Of a stretch of DNA of 64,000 nucleotides, positions 52,041 to 59,519 are shown in pieces. A model generated the notes under the pieces. It was not told the origin of the DNA and ran no database searches. It saw only the letters and a list, made by a program, of their open reading frames with translations. Position numbers and translations under genes: made by a program. This stretch comes from Clostridiales bacterium (GTDB lineage Bacteria > Bacillota > Clostridia > Christensenellales > Pumilibacteraceae). Location of the stretch: assembly GCA_022508505.1 (NCBI GenBank), contig JAFLVC010000004.1, positions 62,001-126,000 of the forward strand, given 5' to 3'. Each line of letters starts with the position of its first letter. The stretch's first letter is position 1.

Positions 52041-52568
52041 ATGGAAAAAACCAATCGTGCGCTAATCGGCGTGGAGGAAAACGCCGAAGCCATACGCTTG
52101 CTGAATGCCCGCGTGAGCGAGGTCGAAGCGAATAGCGATATGAGCGTTAAAGACGACGTTAAGCGCGCATTGACAGGCGTTCAGGAAAATCGCGAGATGT
52201 TGGAACATTTAGACGGCGATGTGACGCAATACTATTTTGATCTCCGCAAGCTTACCTCGCGGGTGTTCGACGTCGAAACTGCGGTAAACGGGTTCAACAT
52301 TATGTGCGTGCCGGCGCAAGAAATGGGAATTCAGGGCTTTTTCGGCATTTACAAGTTCCACGGTCCGACTGCGCTCATTATTTACGGTCCGCAGACCGAA
52401 TACACAGTGGTTTTGAATAGGCACACCCCGATCGGTAAGTTTGTCGGGACGGGCGTCCTTTGCCTCGACAGCGACGCCAACAGCACAGGCAACGGCGAGC
52501 TCATCGAAGTGCCTTACAGCGAGGGCACAACGTTGCTTCTTATCGGACAATTTACGAAGACAATTTAA
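52041..52568 (+). CDS. Coiled-coil plus beta-domain protein, candidate tail needle
   Basis: 175 residues. The N-terminal half is a heptad-patterned coiled coil (ALIGVEENAEAIRLLNARV, VKRALTGVQENREMLEHL, with two similar LxGVxEN units), the C-terminal half is a compact beta domain (GFFGIYKFHGPTALIIYGPQTEYTVVLNRH). A trimeric coiled coil capped by a beta knob is how the P22 needle (gp26) is built, and the gene order is the same (gp4, gp10, gp26). Alternative: a small baseplate or fibre protein that contacts the cell surface. Confidence 0.5.
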   Translation: MEKTNRALIGVEENAEAIRLLNARVSEVEANSDMSVKDDVKRALTGVQENREMLEHLDGDVTQYYFDLRKLTSRVFDVETAVNGFNIMCVPAQEMGIQGFFGIYKFHGPTALIIYGPQTEYTVVLNRHTPIGKFVGTGVLCLDSDANSTGNGELIEVPYSEGTTLLLIGQFTKTI

Positions 52569-52585
52569 ACACAAGGTAGGTAACT

Positions 52586-52852
52586 ATGGAACAACTCATT
52601 TCTTTGGTGGTCGCAAACGGGCTGTGGGCGGCGCTGTTCTGCATACTTCTCGCGTTCGAGATTAGGGACAGCCGCCGCCGCGAAAGCAAGTACACGGCAA
52701 CCATAAGCTCACTTTCGGAGCGTCTCGGCACGGTCAACGCCGTTAAGTCGGACACTGCGGAAATCAAGGCGGACGCAAAAACCATTATGTCCGACACGGC
52801 GGCAATCAGAAAAACCGGCGTCAAAAAACGCGGGGAGGTCGGCGCCGTATGA
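52586..52852 (+). CDS. BhlA/UviB-type holin-like protein
   Basis: 88 residues: one N-terminal membrane helix (VVANGLWAALFCILLAFEI) followed by RDSRRRESKYTATISSLSERL and a long helix with KxDxxEIKxD repeats. This is the pattern of BhlA/UviB bacteriocin-release and holin-like proteins. Forms membrane lesions or oligomers. AAGGTAGG ribosome site. Overlaps the next small gene by four bases. Confidence 0.75.
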   Translation: MEQLISLVVANGLWAALFCILLAFEIRDSRRRESKYTATISSLSERLGTVNAVKSDTAEIKADAKTIMSDTAAIRKTGVKKRGEVGAV

Positions 52853-53007
52853 GCGAAACGTCGGACAACAATATAAGCGAAAACGAAAAGAGCGGACAAG
52901 CCGAGCCGCCGCTTAAAAAGTCGGCAAAGCAGGTGCTCGACGAGTACTACATGCGTCTATATAATAAGTATAAGGAGAAATACGAAAATGGCAGTACTTC
53001 CCGATAA
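52849..53007 (+). CDS. Short acidic/basic peptide of the phage block
   Basis: 52 residues from an ATG overlapping the holin-like stop (ATGA). Acidic N-terminus (ETSDNNISENEKSG) and a basic, tyrosine-rich C-terminus (VLDEYYMRLYNKYKEKYENG). Its last codons overlap the start of the next gene by 20 bases. Coupling and compactness support a real gene; the role is unknown. Confidence 0.5.
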   Translation: MSETSDNNISENEKSGQAEPPLKKSAKQVLDEYYMRLYNKYKEKYENGSTSR

Positions 53008-53878
53008 CTCGCCCGGGCGCGACAAGCTCAAAGAAGAGATTGACAGGCTGGAAGCAGTCAAGACGGGCGTTCGGAAGCCGTCACTCGAGCGCACGGAGCT
53101 CAGCGAGATGGAATACGATCCGCCGTCAGACGAGTCTTTGCGAGCTCAGGCGGAAAACGATCTCGGCGCGTACAGATCGCAGGGCATAGAGAACATCAAG
53201 CAGGAAAGCGCTCAGAACGAGGAAAACCTAAAAAAGAACAAGTCCGAGTACGAGAATGCGCGCTCCGCTTCGCTTAAAAAGCTTGAGACAGCGTACGGCA
53301 ACGCATCCGAAACCGTCGACAGCGACATCTTAAAGCGCGGGCTCGCGCGGTCGTCCATTGCCGTCAACGAAAAGAGCGGGCTCGCCGAAGCGTATGCGGC
53401 GCAGTCGGCGGAAATCATGCGCGAGTACGACCTCAAAATCTCCGACATCGACAAGGAAATAAGCTCTGTCGGCGCCAAGCTTAACAAGGCGCTCAACGAC
53501 TTCAACCTGTCGTATGCGGCAAAGCTCAACGAAAAGCTCAACGAGCTCAAGGCCGAGCGCGAGAAAAAGACCAAAGAGGTGCTCGAGTACAACAATTCGA
53601 TAAGAGAAAAACAGGCCAAGCTCGATAACGAGCGGCTTAAAACGGAAAGCTCTTTGTATTCGGATGCGCTGTCGCAGCAGCAGAAAGCGACAGACCTCGA
53701 CAACCTCACGCCCGAAGCTCGCGACGCGGTTTATAAATCGGTTTACGCAAAGATGGACGAGTACCTGTCGTCCATGTCGAAGAGTCAGGCAAAGCTCGAG
53801 TTTTTGAACCACACGCTGTACCGCGATCATCTTTCCGACTACTACTATTACAAGCTGTACGACAAGTACGGGAGGTAG
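52988..53878 (+). CDS. Long coiled-coil protein of the phage block
   Basis: 296 residues, nearly all alpha-helical coiled coil, very rich in Lys, Glu, Ser and Ala (residues 50-230), with a helical head (MEYDPPSDESLRAQAEND) and a tyrosine-rich C-terminus (YRDHLSDYYYYKLYDKYGR) that repeats the YY-x-LY-x-KY pattern of the small preceding peptide. No cysteine, no enzyme motif. In short-tailed phages this place is used by ejection proteins stored in the head; that is a possible role. AAGGAG ribosome site. Confidence 0.6.
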   Translation: MAVLPDNSPGRDKLKEEIDRLEAVKTGVRKPSLERTELSEMEYDPPSDESLRAQAENDLGAYRSQGIENIKQESAQNEENLKKNKSEYENARSASLKKLETAYGNASETVDSDILKRGLARSSIAVNEKSGLAEAYAAQSAEIMREYDLKISDIDKEISSVGAKLNKALNDFNLSYAAKLNEKLNELKAEREKKTKEVLEYNNSIREKQAKLDNERLKTESSLYSDALSQQQKATDLDNLTPEARDAVYKSVYAKMDEYLSSMSKSQAKLEFLNHTLYRDHLSDYYYYKLYDKYGR

Positions 53879-53879
53879 T

Positions 53880-54167
53880 ATGAAGCTGAAAGAGCGCATC
53901 AAAAACGGCGGGTTTTGGGTGAGCCTTATAAGCTCGGTGTTCCTCATTCTCGGCGCGTTCGGGATTGAGATAGCGGGCGAGACCGCCGACGCGGTGATAA
54001 ACGCAGTGTGCTCGGCGCTCGTCGTTCTCGGCATCGCGTCAAACCCCACGAAAGGAACGTGGTATCTCGACGAAAAATGCGAGAGCGCGGACGGCGCGAG
54101 CGAAAGCGACGTAACGGCAACCGAAGAGGTCGCAAAGACCGAAACGCAAGAAAATAACGTGACGTAA
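53880..54167 (+). CDS. Phi-LC3-type phage holin
   Basis: 95 residues: KLKERIKNGGFWVSLISSV, two hydrophobic segments (about 10-30 and 38-60) and ALVVLGIASNPTKGTWYLDE, which match the LC3 holin family (RLKN-x-x-FW ... LGI-x-x-(D/N)PTT-KG). Holins make the pore that lets an endolysin reach the wall, but no endolysin is encoded here. Acidic tail. Last gene of the block; starts one base after the preceding stop and is followed by a strong terminator. Confidence 0.82.
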   Translation: MKLKERIKNGGFWVSLISSVFLILGAFGIEIAGETADAVINAVCSALVVLGIASNPTKGTWYLDEKCESADGASESDVTATEEVAKTETQENNVT

Positions 54168-54175
54168 AGCAAAAA

Positions 54176-54203
54176 AGACGGCTCGAAGTGAGCCGTCTTT
54201 TTT
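54176..54203 (+). terminator. Terminator at the end of the phage block
   Basis: AGACGGCTC (54176-54184), loop GAAGT, GAGCCGTCT (54190-54198), then TTTTT. Confidence 0.92.
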
Positions 54204-54291
54204 GTGGGACGCTAATAATTATAGTTAATATTACATAAAGGTCATGTGTAGTCTGTGTCGTAGTAGATGAAAAGTGAATGTTTAATAGCTA

Positions 54292-54738
54292 CTATTCATT
54301 TTGCCCCAAATTTTTATGATTATTTAAAAGCGCATTTTTCAATATTTCATCTAACGCTTCATAGTATCTTATATTGATTAATACCTTTTTGTCAAGATAC
54401 AATATCTTAAACTGATAAAAAACAGATTTCATGTATCTTTTATAACTATATTCTTTTATATCGGAAAAGTTTAATAGTACGGTTCTGAATAATGTTTTTA
54501 ATTGAATTTGCTCGTTTGTTATCGTTATGTTATATTTTTTTGTATATAAAAATCCGTAAAGAAATAAACATGCCCATAGCACGATTACTAACTCACCGAT
54601 TATCAATGCTTTAACTGAAAAATCTTTAAGTATTGCCACGATTGGAAACAAGGCGGCTAATACAAAAAACAGTATCATTGGGACAAGAAATATTCGGCTT
54701 TCTTTTTTCATGTTGTCGCATAAAATGATGTCGTTCAT
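54292..54738 (-). CDS. AT-rich two-TM protein with PH-like tail, unrecognised
   Basis: 148 residues: two membrane helices (about 16-38 and 45-68) and a beta-rich cytoplasmic part (KKYNITITNEQIQLKTLFRTVLLNFSDIKEYSY). Same layout as the protein at 19249-19755. GC content is far below the rest of the window, indicating foreign origin. The start may be the ATG at 54738 or that at 54711 (MKKESRIF); the second is favoured by the partial copy at 55471-55617, which keeps only that one. Flanked by AT-rich sequence without clear promoter. Confidence 0.6.
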   Translation of the reverse strand: MNDIILCDNMKKESRIFLVPMILFFVLAALFPIVAILKDFSVKALIIGELVIVLWACLFLYGFLYTKKYNITITNEQIQLKTLFRTVLLNFSDIKEYSYKRYMKSVFYQFKILYLDKKVLINIRYYEALDEILKNALLNNHKNLGQNE

Positions 54739-54843
54739 AGGGGTTTCCTCTTATAAGACGGTCGAATACCCACAAGAGCATGATTCTTGCGGGGAAGCCG
54801 GCACTTATATTATAATTTACAAGTTGCTATCGCGGGTATATAT

Positions 54844-55023
54844 TTAAAAACCATAATAAAACACTCCCAAAATAATGAATAATATTACTCCCACACCGCC
54901 GATTATCCCTCTTGCTATTAGACAAGATATAGCTTCTATTTGGCCGCCTATAACAAATATCGAAAAACCAATAATAAATAGAATAGCAGCTAATAATGTT
55001 ATCTTATCAAAAGCGTCGTGTAA
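54844..55023 (-). pseudogene. Membrane-protein gene remnant without a start codon
   Basis: An open frame on the minus strand encodes about 59 residues with two hydrophobic segments (ITLLAAILFIIGFSIFVIGG and RGIIGGVGVILFIILGVFYY) and a normal stop, but no start codon follows the upstream in-frame stop. Composition like its AT-rich neighbours. Probably the tail of a damaged small membrane protein. Confidence 0.35.
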
Positions 55024-55036
55024 TTATTGTGTATGC

Positions 55037-55456
55037 TTAATAAGTGATTGCCACGATAAAACAAGATACCGCAAAAATAATACATATAACGAAAAAAAAT
55101 CTTGCGCATCGCTTTAAGCCAAGCATCTCTTTTTGACCATTTATAATGTAAGTAGATAAAAATCCCCATACCAAGAAAGATATATTTGCACATAATCCTC
55201 CAACGAAATATCCACCTCTATATAATACTTCATCGCCATAAGCTTGCGCTTTTTCTCCCCAAATGAAATTAAAAACATTCCAATCAAACTGTCTAACTTC
55301 TAGATAAACAAGGCATGTCGGGATAAGAAAGCAAATAATTAAGCCTATTATCCAATAAAGCACTTGTGTAAAATGCACTTTAGTTGCTTCAGGATTATAT
55401 TCACCAATATCGTTCTTAAATAATTCTTTAAAAAAATTTTTAAATCTATTTAACAT
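55037..55456 (-). CDS. AT-rich membrane protein, unrecognised
   Basis: 139 residues with three membrane helices (about 34-53, 84-106 and 118-138) and a charged amphipathic N-terminus (MLNRFKNFFKELFKND). AAGG lies about eight bases before the ATG at 55456; a GTG at 55462 is an alternative. The stop codon of the truncated gene at 55471 sits just before its ribosome site, so the two were perhaps one transcript. Low GC marks it as foreign. No function assigned. Confidence 0.55.
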   Translation of the reverse strand: MLNRFKNFFKELFKNDIGEYNPEATKVHFTQVLYWIIGLIICFLIPTCLVYLEVRQFDWNVFNFIWGEKAQAYGDEVLYRGGYFVGGLCANISFLVWGFLSTYIINGQKEMLGLKRCARFFFVICIIFAVSCFIVAITY

Positions 55457-55470
55457 GCTCACACCTTACT

Positions 55471-55617
55471 TCAAAGAAGTTGTTTTGTTTTATAGTAGAT
55501 TACATCAAAAACTGTTTCTTCGAAACTATCTTTAAGTATTGCCACGATTGAAAACAAGGCAGCTAATACAAAAAACAGTATCATTGGGATAAGAAATATA
55601 CGACTTTCTCTTTTCAT
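55471..55617 (-). pseudogene. Truncated copy of the gene at 54292-54738
   Basis: Encodes MKRESRIFLIPMILFFVLA and on to ILKD, nearly identical to residues 10-44 of the protein at 54292-54738, and then diverges and stops after 48 residues. About 120 bases of near identity extend beyond the start on both sides (55527-55640 against 54627-54733). A duplication whose 3' part was replaced or lost. Confidence 0.75.
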
Positions 55618-55906
55618 GTTGTCGCATAAAATGATGTCGTTAGGAGTATTATAACATATTTTTCATATTTTGGAATGGGTTTGACATGAATTGCGACTTG
55701 TGCCACTTGAATAGTAGTAGTAGTTTTAATGTGTTATTAGCCCAAAAATGAAGCGAGATAATGTGAAAGTTGCATTTTGGACTTATCGACGGTAAAAAGC
55801 GCATGAGTCATACAAAATATTACTTATGTTTTTTCTATCTATCGAAAAGTGGTTGCGTGTAGCCGCTTTTTGTGTTTAATGAATAGAACACCGTCCGCTT
55901 ATTTTG
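55618..55906. other. AT-rich gene-free interval
   Basis: About 290 bases with no convincing gene, RNA or repeat beyond the end of the duplicated stretch (to 55640). Low GC as in the preceding genes; host-like composition resumes near 55900. Confidence 0.6.
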
Positions 55907-55935
55907 TTGACAAGCTGAGAAAATTGCGGTACAAT
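55907..55935 (+). promoter_or_regulatory. Promoter of mscL
   Basis: TTGACA (55907-55912), 17-base spacer, TACAAT (55930-55935). Confidence 0.75.
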
Positions 55936-55959
55936 AAGAAAAAACAAACGAGGTGAAAA

Positions 55960-56568
55960 ATGGCTAAAAAGAATGGGCTCTTGGCTGAGTTCAAAACCTT
56001 CATCACCCGCGGCAACGTTGTCGACCTTGCCGTAGGTATGATAATCGGCGCGGCGTTCACGGCTATCGTGACGGCGCTCGTCAACGGCATTTTCAAACCG
56101 CTTCTCGACATGATACCGATGGGCGACATGAACGGTCTTATCACGCCGCTCAAGTCGGTGTATATGATTGACGAGACGACGGGCGAAAAAGTGTTTGACA
56201 TGGTAAATTCGATTTACATAAACTGGGGCGACTTTATCATGGCAATCGTCAACTTCTTCCTGACCGCGCTTGTGCTGTTCGCCATTATCAAGGTCATCAA
56301 CAGCCTCCGCGGCGGAATGAGCGGCGAGAACCGCATCAACCTTTCTAAGGAAGAAAAAGCAGAGCTCAAAGCGCAGGGCATGAGCCGCAAGCAGATGAAA
56401 GAGTACGTCGAAAAGCGCGAGGCCGAGGAGGCTGCCAAGGCGGCGGAGGAAGCGGCTAAGAACGCGCCCGAAACAACCGACCAAATCCTCAAAGACATTC
56501 GCGAACTCTTAAAGACCTTGCAGCCCGCACAGGCGGCGACCGTCGAAGAAACCACCGAAGCCAATTAA
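55960..56568 (+). CDS. mscL: Large-conductance mechanosensitive channel
   Basis: Opens under membrane tension to release solutes on osmotic downshock. 202 residues against about 140 usually. The first helix (FKTFITRGNVVDLAVGMIIGAAFTAIV region, residues 11-37) and the second (DFIMAIVNFFLTALVLFAIIKVIN) match MscL closely. The periplasmic loop is standard. The C-terminus carries an extra charged coiled-coil stretch (REAEEAAKAAEEAAK) before the normal final helix ILKDIRELLKTLQ. GAGGTG ribosome site and promoter precede it; a terminator follows. Confidence 0.96.
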   Translation: MAKKNGLLAEFKTFITRGNVVDLAVGMIIGAAFTAIVTALVNGIFKPLLDMIPMGDMNGLITPLKSVYMIDETTGEKVFDMVNSIYINWGDFIMAIVNFFLTALVLFAIIKVINSLRGGMSGENRINLSKEEKAELKAQGMSRKQMKEYVEKREAEEAAKAAEEAAKNAPETTDQILKDIRELLKTLQPAQAATVEETTEAN

Positions 56569-56589
56569 TAAGAATAACGGAAAAGCGAA

Positions 56590-56616
56590 AGCGTCGGCTG
56601 AGCCGACGCTTTTTTG
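56590..56616 (+). terminator. Terminator of mscL
   Basis: AGCGTCGGCT (56590-56599), one base, AGCCGACGCT (56601-56610), then TTTTTT. Confidence 0.88.
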
Positions 56617-57021
56617 TGCCAATCTTTTTCGACCGCTTCGCGGACACTTTCCACTTTGATTGCTTCGCGTTAAAAGTGGGAAGCGAGACGTTTCTTTAAT
56701 CATTGAACACATTGTCGCTTCGCTTGCGCTTAGGCTCCCCTTGAATTTAGGAGAGCCGGCTGCCGCATGCGGCAGAGAGGGGATGTGAAAACAGATCCTT
56801 CGACTTCGCTAACGCTTCGCTCAGTCCACCATAAAAGCCTATCTTCATTGAATATGCGTGTCGTAAAGAACGGCGCACTCCTACTATGTCATCCCGAGCT
56901 TGTCGAGGGATCCAGGCGCTCCGCGCCGCACATTAAAGGAAGCGCGAGCATTTCTATCTCGCGCTTCAATAATTCTTATCTATTCATTTAGGCGCTTGCG
57001 CCGCTTTGACTTTTACGGGTA
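56617..57021. repeat. Repeat cluster after mscL
   Basis: A type A repeat in reverse orientation (56730-56787: GGCTCCCC...GGAGAGCC...GCCGCATGCGGCAGAGAGGGGATGTG), a type B element (56793-56913; AGATCCTTCGAC to GAGGGATCC, with internal TCGTAAAGAACGGC), a GGAAGCGCGAG...CTCGCGCTTC hairpin (56939-56966) and the TTCTTATCTATTCATTTAGGCGC string (56973-56996). No gene seen. Confidence 0.78.
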
Positions 57022-57194
57022 TTATAAGGCAGTTTGTCGGGTGTAACGCAAAATGAACGACAGCAGTCCACACACGACATAAATCCAATCTGTGATTGGT
57101 TGCTTCTTTTATTTTTATAAGGCAGTTTGTCGGGTGTAATGCAAAATGAACGACAGCAGTCCACACACGACATAAATCCAATCTGTGATTGGTT
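57022..57194. repeat. 80-bp direct repeat pair reaching into the kinase stop codon
   Basis: 57022-57101 and 57115-57194 are identical but for one base (GTAACGC against GTAATGC). Each contains GGCAGTTTGTCGGGTG and CAGCAGTCCACACACGACA, related to the internal module of the type B element at 20263. The right copy supplies most of the stop codon (57193-57195) of the minus-strand kinase gene. Confidence 0.9.
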
Positions 57195-58701
57195 ATTTTT
57201 TGAATAGCTTTGACAAGAAGCTGCTTGACCTCGAGCGGGTGACGGGCGACGCCGTTTTGGGCGTCGTTGTCGTGGGCTTGCTCGCGGCCGTGCCCGTTCC
57301 GTTCGGCTTTGCCGCAGGTGTGGGCTTTGTCGCAGTCGTTTTTGCCGCGGTCGTCGTTGCCGTTTTCGTAGCCGTCGCGGTCGCCGTAGGTTTTGTTGCC
57401 GTCGTCGTTGTCTGCGCTGCCGTCTGTTTTGCAGTCGCCGCGGGCTTTACTTCCGGCTTTGTCGTCGTCGCGGTTGCGGACGCAGGCTTTGTCGTCGCTG
57501 TCGGTTTTGCAGTCGCCGCGGGCTTTGTCGCAGGCGCGGTTGTCGGCGTAGGCGGCGTGGTAACCGCTCGTGACGCCGGCTTTTTGAGCGCCGATTTTTC
57601 GGCGGGTGCGGTAGTGCTTGTTGCGCCTGCGGCTGTGCGCGGAATGATTACTTTTTGATTGGGTTTTTCCACCGTCGTAGTGGGGGTGGGCGACACCGTA
57701 ACTGTTTTGCGCGGCGATCTGGGGTTATACAGGCCGTTTATCATGCTCGTAACGTCCTGGTGCCGCTTTTTCTTGTCGACGGCGAGCGACTTCATCAAGC
57801 CGTTCTCTACGCCGGGGTCTATTGCGACGCCAAGCTCGGACGGGCGGCGGATATCCTCTTTGCCCATCATGACGCGAATGGATTCGGGTGGCAGAACGCC
57901 TGTTATTGCGAAGTAGATTGTTACGCCGAGTGCGTACACGTCCGTCCACGGGCCTTGTTCACCGTGCGAGTCGTACTGCTCGGGCGGCGCGAAGCCTTGC
58001 TTCAAGACGACGGACAGCGATTTGCCGTCGGTGTTGGAGTACTTAGCTGCGCCGAAGTCGATCAGCTTGACCTCGTTTTGCTTGGTGATGAGAATGTTGT
58101 CGGGCGAGATGTCGCGGTGAATGAGCCCGATTTTGTGGACCTGAACTAGCGAGTCCATGACGGGGTGCATTATTGTCAAAATCTCGTCGACGGACAGTTT
58201 GCCGCCCTTCCTTTGTAGGTATTTTTTGAGCGAGATTCCGTCAAGGAATTCCATGACGATATACGCCGTGCCGTTTGCCGAGAAAAAGTCCCGAACGTTG
58301 ACGACGCCGGAGAGGTTTTTGATCTTGGCGAGCGCGCGCGCTTCCTCGACGAAGCGCTTAAGACCGCGGTTGCTCGCGGCCTGGTTCTGCTTGGAATTGA
58401 TGATAACCTGATTGCTGCCCGCAACGCGTGTGACGTAGCCTGACGGAAAGTATTCCTTAACGGCGACCTTGATGCCCTGCTGAAGGTCCCAGGCGAGATA
58501 GGTAATGCCGAAGCCGCCTTCGCCGAGCGCCTTGCCGATGAGGTAGCGGTTTTGCGTGCCGAGCACGGTGCGCTGTGGCAGGTGGTGGGGCGGGGACGGC
58601 GTATCGTCGGCCTTGCGGTGACAGCTCATGCACGTTCGGTTCCCGTCGAGGTCGCCGAAACAGTACAGGCAGATGTTTTTGTTGGTTCTGACTCGCGCCA
58701 T
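57193..58701 (-). CDS. Ser/Thr protein kinase with zinc-ribbon head and Ala/Thr/Lys-rich tail
   Basis: 502 residues. N-terminal zinc ribbon (CLYCFGDLDGNRTCMSCHRK, Cys pairs at about 12-15 and 25-28), then a kinase domain: glycine loop GEGGFGITYLA, catalytic Lys in KVAVKEYFP, catalytic loop HRDISPDNIL (Asp-Ile-Ser in place of Asp-Leu-Lys), DFGAAKY, APPEQY and GPWTDVYALG. From about residue 335 a low-complexity tail of Thr, Ala, Pro and Lys, ending in a basic stretch (RSRSSSFLSKLFKK). No membrane helix, unlike PknB. It starts three bases after the PP2C gene, so phosphatase and kinase form a switch. Confidence 0.9.
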   Translation of the reverse strand: MARVRTNKNICLYCFGDLDGNRTCMSCHRKADDTPSPPHHLPQRTVLGTQNRYLIGKALGEGGFGITYLAWDLQQGIKVAVKEYFPSGYVTRVAGSNQVIINSKQNQAASNRGLKRFVEEARALAKIKNLSGVVNVRDFFSANGTAYIVMEFLDGISLKKYLQRKGGKLSVDEILTIMHPVMDSLVQVHKIGLIHRDISPDNILITKQNEVKLIDFGAAKYSNTDGKSLSVVLKQGFAPPEQYDSHGEQGPWTDVYALGVTIYFAITGVLPPESIRVMMGKEDIRRPSELGVAIDPGVENGLMKSLAVDKKKRHQDVTSMINGLYNPRSPRKTVTVSPTPTTTVEKPNQKVIIPRTAAGATSTTAPAEKSALKKPASRAVTTPPTPTTAPATKPAATAKPTATTKPASATATTTKPEVKPAATAKQTAAQTTTTATKPTATATATKTATTTAAKTTATKPTPAAKPNGTGTAASKPTTTTPKTASPVTRSRSSSFLSKLFKK

Positions 58702-58704
58702 GAC

Positions 58705-59454
58705 TTACTCCTTGATCATAGCGACGATTGCCGAATAGTTGTCGTTGTATTTCGTGACGCGCGAAAGCAGGCGCTCCTCCATTTTTTTAATGGCGATTTC
58801 CGGCGTCTCGGACGAGGCGAGATCCTCTTCCATTTCCTCCTCATACACGTACTCCCAAAACCCGTCCGTGCACAGAATGAACGCGTCGCCCGGCTTTAGC
58901 GGCGAGTTGTAGACGTCGCAGTCGGGCGGAATGAAGTAGTCCGAGCCGAGCACGCGCGTCAGCTTGTTCTGGTCCTTGTGCGTGCGAATGTCGCGCAGTG
59001 CGAGCTGGCCCATGTCGACGGCGACTTGCGACATCGAGTGATCCTTGGTCTGAAAATGCAGTTTACCGTTTTTGAAAAAGTAAATGCGCGTGTCGCCTAT
59101 GTGCGTAATGACGGTGGAATTGAAGTCGGTTACGACGCAAGCGACGGTCGTGCACGACGACTTGATTTTTGCGTTCTTTTCCTTTTCGTCGACGACTCGG
59201 TTGTGTGCGGTCTGCACGTAGCTTTGGCAGAACTCGGGCTTAACGGCGCGCTCCTTGTCGAGCGCCTTTATGCGCTTGTATGTCTCGATGATGTCGGTCG
59301 CGCAGGTGCGGCTTGCGACCTCGCTTCCGTAGTACGAGCCCAGCCCGTCGCACACGACGAGGCAAGCGCCGTCGTCCTCGACGGTCAGGTCGAGATAGTC
59401 TTGATTGTATTCGCGTCCGCCTTGTTCGCAGATCGTTCCCGTCAACATTTTCAT
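58705..59454 (-). CDS. PP2C-family protein phosphatase
   Basis: 249 residues. Metal-binding Asp residues of the PPM/PP2C family are present: REYNQDYLD, VVCDGLGSYYG, THIGDTRIYFF, and near the C-terminus LCTDGFWEYV; the final Asp motif is YNDNYSAIVAMI. A soluble Mn/Mg-dependent Ser/Thr phosphatase that would reverse phosphorylation by the kinase encoded three bases downstream. ATG at 59454, with another at 59448; GAGGCA ribosome site; promoter at 59488-59516. Confidence 0.93.
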   Translation of the reverse strand: MKMLTGTICEQGGREYNQDYLDLTVEDDGACLVVCDGLGSYYGSEVASRTCATDIIETYKRIKALDKERAVKPEFCQSYVQTAHNRVVDEKEKNAKIKSSCTTVACVVTDFNSTVITHIGDTRIYFFKNGKLHFQTKDHSMSQVAVDMGQLALRDIRTHKDQNKLTRVLGSDYFIPPDCDVYNSPLKPGDAFILCTDGFWEYVYEEEMEEDLASSETPEIAIKKMEERLLSRVTKYNDNYSAIVAMIKE

Positions 59455-59487
59455 AAGTTATGCCTCTATGGAAAATTGTCAATATAT

Positions 59488-59516
59488 ATTATATATAATA
59501 TGAAAAGACAAGTCAA
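59488..59516 (-). promoter_or_regulatory. Promoter of the phosphatase-kinase pair
   Basis: Minus strand TTGACT (59516-59511), 17-base spacer, TATAAT (59493-59488), about 34 bases before the ATG. Confidence 0.75.
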
Positions 59517-59519
59517 GTG

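Noticed and set aside
54875..55117. 80-codon plus-strand frame in the AT-rich island
   Set aside because: No ribosome site; the minus strand shows better hydrophobic coding; probably chance in AT-rich DNA.
57022..57194. Possible minimal CRISPR array
   Set aside because: Only two 80-bp copies with a 13-bp gap and no cas genes; a simple direct repeat.
57185..57658. Val/Ala-rich plus-strand frame that looks like a membrane protein
   Set aside because: It is the complement of the Thr/Ala/Lys repeats in the kinase tail.
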